This document shows, piece after piece, positions 60,322 to 64,000 of a stretch of DNA of 64,000 nt. Source of the DNA: Pedobacter chitinilyticus (GTDB taxonomy: Bacteria; Bacteroidota; Bacteroidia; Sphingobacteriales; Sphingobacteriaceae); assembly GCF_003313385.1 (NCBI RefSeq), contig NZ_QMHN01000001.1:743325-807324 (forward strand), written 5' to 3'. The notes beneath the pieces are model-generated. The model searched no databases and had not been told where the DNA came from. It saw only the letters and a program-made list of their open reading frames with translations. A program made the translations under genes and the position numbers. Numbering within the stretch: position 1 is the stretch's first letter; every line of letters begins with the position of its first letter.

Positions 60322-61355
60322 ATTTTGGTTTGATCCTCTTTAACTTCATTTTCAACTACCTTTTCTTCTGCTTCTTCTTCCTCTCCGTATTGCGTTTTAA
60401 CCTCTTGGGCACTAATGCCTATCTCATTTAAATATCGGCTGAAAATAGCCGTACTTCCGTGTGTTACCATTACTTTTTCGGCTTCGGTAGCTTTTATGGC
60501 AGTGAGTAAGCCTGCCCAATCGGCATGGTCGCTAAGTGCAAAACCAGCATCGGCACTGCGCCATCTTCTACCGGCTCTTACAGCCATCCAACCACTGCAA
60601 ATTCCAATTGCAGGATTAATAAGATTCTTCACCCATTTGCTATCTGCTAATGCTGGGGGCACAATGACTATCCCTTTTTGCAACTCGTCCTTCTTTATTT
60701 CTGGAGTGATTTTGATGGTTGAAGGTAGCGCTACACCAGCATCAATAAATGCCTGATTAAGATTGGCAATGGTTTGGTGCACAAAAATGGGCTCATTGCC
60801 AGCCAGGTGTTTAATTAATCTTTGTGCTTTTCCTAAACTGTAGGCTATTAAGATGCTGGTTTTGTTTTTTTGAAGATTACCTGCTACCCAATTTTTAATG
60901 CTCTCGAAGAGCTGTTTTTGTGGCTGCCATTTATATATAGGTAAGCCAAAAGTGCTCTCTGTAACGAAGGTATGGCATTTTATAGGTTCAAAAGCGGTGC
61001 TAATACCATCGTACTCGGTTTTGTAGTCACCAGAAACCACCACAATTTCGCCTTTGTATTCCAGTTTGATTTGCGCAGAGCCAATGACGTGTCCTGCAGG
61101 AAATAAAGTAAGTTTTACACCATTAATGTCGATGGTCTTTTGGTAAGCTAAGGTTTCTACATTATCAAACAAGCCATATCTTTCTGTTAAAATGGGCTTG
61201 GTTAAGGGATGGCATAAATAGTTTTTGTTTCCCCATTTTGCATGGTCAGCATGGCCGTGGGTAATCACGGCTTTATCTACAGGTTGCCAAGGATCAATGT
61301 AAAAATTGCCTCGCTTGCAATAAATACCTTTGTTGGTGAATTCTATTAATGCCAT
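60318..61355 (-). CDS. Ligase-associated DNA damage response exonuclease (beta-CASP MBL fold)
   Basis: A metallo-beta-lactamase/beta-CASP nuclease related to SNM1. The zinc motif is ITHGHADHAKWG (HxHxDH, residues 33-44). LFPAGHVIGSAQI and VVSGDYKTEYDG are motifs 3 and 4. The beta-CASP insert contains FALSDHADWAGL and the terminal VMVTHGS (motif C). At 345 aa it is full length. The Glu-rich tail (EEEEAEEKVVENEVKED) is an extra. It is first in an operon with the ligase and diverges from the SatD gene, with the 28-bp-spaced repeat array between them. Confidence 0.93.
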   Translation of the reverse strand: MALIEFTNKGIYCKRGNFYIDPWQPVDKAVITHGHADHAKWGNKNYLCHPLTKPILTERYGLFDNVETLAYQKTIDINGVKLTLFPAGHVIGSAQIKLEYKGEIVVVSGDYKTEYDGISTAFEPIKCHTFVTESTFGLPIYKWQPQKQLFESIKNWVAGNLQKNKTSILIAYSLGKAQRLIKHLAGNEPIFVHQTIANLNQAFIDAGVALPSTIKITPEIKKDELQKGIVIVPPALADSKWVKNLINPAIGICSGWMAVRAGRRWRSADAGFALSDHADWAGLLTAIKATEAEKVMVTHGSTAIFSRYLNEIGISAQEVKTQYGEEEEAEEKVVENEVKEDQTKI

Positions 61356-61398
61356 TATCGTTTAATAACGGATATTTTAAAGGATAGTTTTGAATCAT

Positions 61399-61504
61399 TT
61401 ATCGGAAGAATGGCCGATAAATTATATTATCGGCTTTTTTGCCGATATTTTAAATTATCGGTTAATTAGCCGATATTTTGTATTATCGGCTTTTTTGCCG
61501 ATAT
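61399..61504. promoter_or_regulatory. Four-unit operator array before the SatD gene
   Basis: Four inverted repeats TTATCGG-N8-CCGATA(A/T) start at 61399, 61427, 61455 and 61483, exactly 28 bp apart. Units 2 and 4 have the same internal text (C, six T, G). A degenerate fifth half lies at 61355-61373, over the exonuclease start. The last unit ends 7 bp before the SatD ATG. The array can serve as a DNA operator set or as hairpins in a leader RNA. Confidence 0.9.
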
Positions 61505-61511
61505 TGGTATT

Positions 61512-62129
61512 ATGATTGCAGTAATAACAGGCGATATTATTAATTCAAGGGAATTATCTCCTCAATGGATGGCTACTTTAAAAGAGACCTTATCAGCTTT
61601 GCCAGAAAGAAAATCAAGATGGGAAATTTTTCGTGGCGACAGTTTTCAGGTTGAATTGCCAATGACAGAGGCTTTGCTAAATGCCTTATATATCAAAGCT
61701 TGTATCAAAACCATCAAAGGTGCTGATGTGAGAATGAGCATAGGTTTGGGAGAAATTACAATTGTTTCGGAAAAGGTAACTGAATCTAACGGAGAAGCTT
61801 ATGTCAATTCGGGTGAAGGGTTTGATACGCTTAAAAGTAATAAGGTGAACCTTTTGGTCAAAAGTCCATCGTCAAGATTTGATGAGGACATGAACTTATA
61901 TCTTAAACTGGCCTTAATTACCATGGATGGATGGAGTCCAACAGCTTCGGAAGTGGTAAAGCATATGCTCGAAAATTACAACGAAAAGCAAGATAAAATT
62001 GCCCAAATATCGGGAAGAAGCCAATCTTCTATTAGCGAAGCACTAAAACGAGCGCATTTTACCGAAATCATGGAATTGGAAAATAAGTATAGGAAGTTGA
62101 CTGCCGAAATCTTTAAAAAATGGAAATAG
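61512..62129 (+). CDS. SatD family protein with C-terminal HTH
   Basis: A 205-aa cytosolic protein. The order of motifs VITGDIINSR (D8), WEIFRGDSFQVEL (G42-D43), VRMSIGLGEI (73-82) and NGEAYVNSGEGFD resembles the palm domain of class III nucleotide cyclases or GGDEF enzymes. Residues 158-185 (QDKIAQISGRSQSSISEALKRA) look like a helix-turn-helix. SatD is named from a streptococcal acid-tolerance locus and its biochemistry is unknown to me. It overlaps the DUF3307 gene by 10 bp and is preceded by a four-unit operator array, so autoregulation is likely. The cyclase-like fold is my inference. Confidence 0.8.
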   Translation: MIAVITGDIINSRELSPQWMATLKETLSALPERKSRWEIFRGDSFQVELPMTEALLNALYIKACIKTIKGADVRMSIGLGEITIVSEKVTESNGEAYVNSGEGFDTLKSNKVNLLVKSPSSRFDEDMNLYLKLALITMDGWSPTASEVVKHMLENYNEKQDKIAQISGRSQSSISEALKRAHFTEIMELENKYRKLTAEIFKKWK

Positions 62130-62824
62130 CATTAATTAAATTTTTACTGGCTCATGTGCTTGGCGATTTTTTCCTTCAGCCAGATAAATGGGTAGTAGAA
62201 AAGGAAAGCCTTAAGCTCAAATCAAATAAGTTGTATTGGCACGTAGGTATTCACGTAGCATTGGTGTTTGTGTTTTTCTTTTCTTTAGATGTTTGGCCAC
62301 AGGCAATCATTATTGGGGTTAGCCATTATCTGATAGATGCCTGTAAACTGGTTTTTCAGAAACCAAAAAATAAACGCGTTTGGTTTTTTGTAGATCAAGC
62401 ATTGCATATTATGGTAATCGTTGCTTGCTGGTTAAGTATGTCGGCAACGGCAAATATCAATTTTGCTTTCCTGTACGAACAAAGATTCTGGCTCTACATT
62501 TTTGGCGCATTATTACTCTGCTCGCCTACAGCAGTCGTTATTAAAGTGGTTATAGCGAGGTTTATTCCTGATAAAAATTCAATTTCACTACAAAATGCTG
62601 GTAAATTTATAGGCATTTTAGAGCGTTTACTGATTTACGTTTTTGTGTTAACTGGACATTTTGAAGCAGTAGGATTTTTATTGGCTGCAAAATCTATTTT
62701 TAGGTTTGGTGATTTAAGGGAAGCTAATGAACTTAAACTTACAGAATATGTTTTAATAGGGACTTTGTTAAGTTTTGGGATTGCTTTAGGGGTAGCTTTG
62801 GGAGTTGCGCAATTAAATTTATAG
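62120..62824 (+). CDS. DUF3307 membrane protein
   Basis: An inner-membrane protein of 234 aa with about seven helices. Conserved polar motifs lie within or next to the helices: LLAHVLGDFFLQPDKW (HxxGD), YWHVGIHV, GVSHYLIDACK (HxxID) and VDQALHIMVIVACW (DQxxH). This His/Asp set looks like a metal or phosphate site inside the membrane, although no activity is known for DUF3307. It overlaps the SatD stop by 10 nt, so it is translationally coupled and should share its control. mgtE follows 30 bp later. Confidence 0.85.
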   Translation: MEIALIKFLLAHVLGDFFLQPDKWVVEKESLKLKSNKLYWHVGIHVALVFVFFFSLDVWPQAIIIGVSHYLIDACKLVFQKPKNKRVWFFVDQALHIMVIVACWLSMSATANINFAFLYEQRFWLYIFGALLLCSPTAVVIKVVIARFIPDKNSISLQNAGKFIGILERLLIYVFVLTGHFEAVGFLLAAKSIFRFGDLREANELKLTEYVLIGTLLSFGIALGVALGVAQLNL

Positions 62825-62854
62825 AACAAACATTACATTTTTAATCTCGCCAAC

Positions 62855-64000
62855 ATGCAATCGTTCGAATTAGATAAGACAGACCTTTCTAAACTAAGAA
62901 AGGCAATTGAGGGAGATGACCAAGAGCTTAGTAGCATTTTGGCCGAATATCACGCATCTGAAATTGCTATTCTTTTCGATAATATTAAGGCGGAGGATAG
63001 GCAGCGGATCATCAACCTGCTCGAGGTAGAAAAGGCTTCGGAGGTGATTGCAGAAATGAGCGAAGAGGCCCATCCTGAAGAGCTTTTAATTCAGCTGCAT
63101 CCAGAAAAACGTACTGAGATTGTTGAAGAGCTAGATTATGACGATGCTACCGACATCATTTCGCAACTAGAAGCACACGAGCAGCATGAAATTCTGGAAG
63201 ATTTAAGTAAGGATGACGCTGAAAGCATCAGGAATTTATTAAGCTACCACGAAGAAACTGCTGGTGGTTTAATGAATACGCAGATGATTAAGGTGAATAT
63301 TAACCTCACCAAAAAAGATGCGATAGATCAAATTATTCAGCAAAGCGAAGAGATTGAGGAGTTTTATACGGTGTTTGTAGTTGATGATGATAATATCTTT
63401 AAAGGGATTGTTTCTTTGAAAGATATTATCAAAGCTAAGGGTAATGTGAAGATCATGGATATGGTGAAGCCTGATGCTGTTTATGTGAACGCAGATACCG
63501 ATCAGGAGGAAGTAGCCAAGCTTTTATCTCAATATAATTTAACGAGTATACCTGTTGTTGATGGCTATTTGAAGCTTTTGGGAAGGGTAACTTTTGATGA
63601 TGTGATCGACGTACTCGAAGACGAAAATACGGAGGATATCCTTAAAATATCAGGGGTATCGGAAGATGAGGAGTTGGCTGGTAACTGGGTGGATGCCGTA
63701 AAATCCAGATTGCCCTGGCTCATCATCAACCTTGGTACTGCTTTTTTAGCATCAGCCGTAGTGAGATATTACGAAGACACCTTAGCGCATTTAGCCATTT
63801 TATCGGCTTATATGACCATTATTGCTGGAATGGGGGGCAATGCCGCTACGCAAGCACTGGCGGTTACGGTGAGGCGTATTTCATTATATGATTTGACAGA
63901 TAAACAAGCTTATAGAGCTGTTTTGAAAGAGTTTACCGTAGGAATGATCAATGGTGCCGTAACGGGAGCCATTGTATTAGCTTTCGCTTATTTCTTCGAT
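62855..64000 (+). CDS. mgtE: Magnesium transporter MgtE (3' end beyond window)
   Basis: A Mg2+ channel/transporter; 382 codons are present before the window ends. The N-terminal MgtE superhelical domain (residues 10-130, with LHPEKRTEIVEELDYDDATDII) is followed by two CBS domains (about 140-260, for example EEFYTVFVVDDDNIFKGIVSLKDII) that sense Mg2+. The plug helix and first membrane helices come next (LPWLIINLGTAFLASAVV, GMGGNAATQALAVTVRRI, the selectivity-filter region). About 65 residues and the last helices are missing. It may be cotranscribed with the SatD and DUF3307 genes 30 bp upstream. Confidence 0.96.
   Translation, partial: MQSFELDKTDLSKLRKAIEGDDQELSSILAEYHASEIAILFDNIKAEDRQRIINLLEVEKASEVIAEMSEEAHPEELLIQLHPEKRTEIVEELDYDDATDIISQLEAHEQHEILEDLSKDDAESIRNLLSYHEETAGGLMNTQMIKVNINLTKKDAIDQIIQQSEEIEEFYTVFVVDDDNIFKGIVSLKDIIKAKGNVKIMDMVKPDAVYVNADTDQEEVAKLLSQYNLTSIPVVDGYLKLLGRVTFDDVIDVLEDENTEDILKISGVSEDEELAGNWVDAVKSRLPWLIINLGTAFLASAVVRYYEDTLAHLAILSAYMTIIAGMGGNAATQALAVTVRRISLYDLTDKQAYRAVLKEFTVGMINGAVTGAIVLAFAYFFD

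Noticed and set aside
61399..61504. Short regularly spaced repeats that look like a mini CRISPR array
   Set aside because: Only four palindromic 22-bp units with 6-bp AT-rich gaps, no spacers of useful length and no cas genes. An operator or leader-hairpin array fits better.

Overview
The window is low-GC DNA from a Bacteroidota chromosome, most likely a Sphingobacteriaceae member such as Pedobacter or a relative. The grounds are SusC/SusD, GLPGLI-like and DUF4296 proteins, Bacteroidota promoters (TTTG, 19 nt, TAnnTTTG), TTG/GTG starts with little Shine-Dalgarno, and intergenic GxxExxY and four-helix-bundle cassettes. The species call is inference.

Layout. 1-10650: two identical tRNA-Ser(UGA) genes flanking a GNAT acetyltransferase, a hypothetical protein, a THUMP-like methyltransferase, a GNAT / DUF3298 lipoprotein / aspartate kinase operon, a YggS-type PLP protein, a DUF4296 lipoprotein with mutS2, and a Crp/Fnr regulator with a GNAT protein. 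10650-21520: sugar dehydrogenase, 3-oxoacid CoA-transferase (scoA/scoB, split by a decayed four-helix-bundle cassette), a 3-hydroxyisobutyrate dehydrogenase-like enzyme, 0.9 kb of repeats, RluA-type pseudouridine synthase, ClC channel, a TPR histidine kinase, a MazG-like protein and a MaoC hydratase.

21590-36884 is a polysaccharide utilization locus (PUL). It opens with an unusual putative regulator, a 7TM-DISM sensor fused to the zinc-ribbon/HTH part of an IS1595-type transposase. SusC, SusD, two GH2 enzymes, an alginate-lyase-superfamily protein (PL38-like) and a GH88 unsaturated glucuronyl hydrolase follow. The lyase/GH88 pair implies a uronic-acid-containing glycan. Near-identical 16-bp palindromes lie before susC and before the second GH2 gene.

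37000-51000: FUSC transporter, BaiN-like flavoprotein, a secreted beta-propeller/amidohydrolase, RecQ, a stand-alone polyvalent-type kinase domain between 25-bp direct repeats, an MFS transporter, a CCG-domain protein, a GLPGLI-like protein and a GxxExxY cassette. 51000-54700: the thrS-infC-rpmI-rplT translation operon and a thioredoxin. 54685-61355: the ligase-associated DNA-damage cluster (PdeM, Lhr-like helicase, ATP-dependent ligase, MBL exonuclease), interrupted by an outer-membrane beta-barrel gene.

61356-64000: a SatD-family gene, a DUF3307 membrane protein and the 5' part of mgtE. SatD is preceded by four inverted repeats spaced exactly 28 bp apart and ending 7 bp before its start codon. 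The SatD sequence reads like a nucleotide-cyclase/GGDEF-type palm domain plus a C-terminal HTH. This SatD/DUF3307/operator unit and the 7TM-DISM-IS1595 regulator with its PUL are the two best candidates for undescribed systems.
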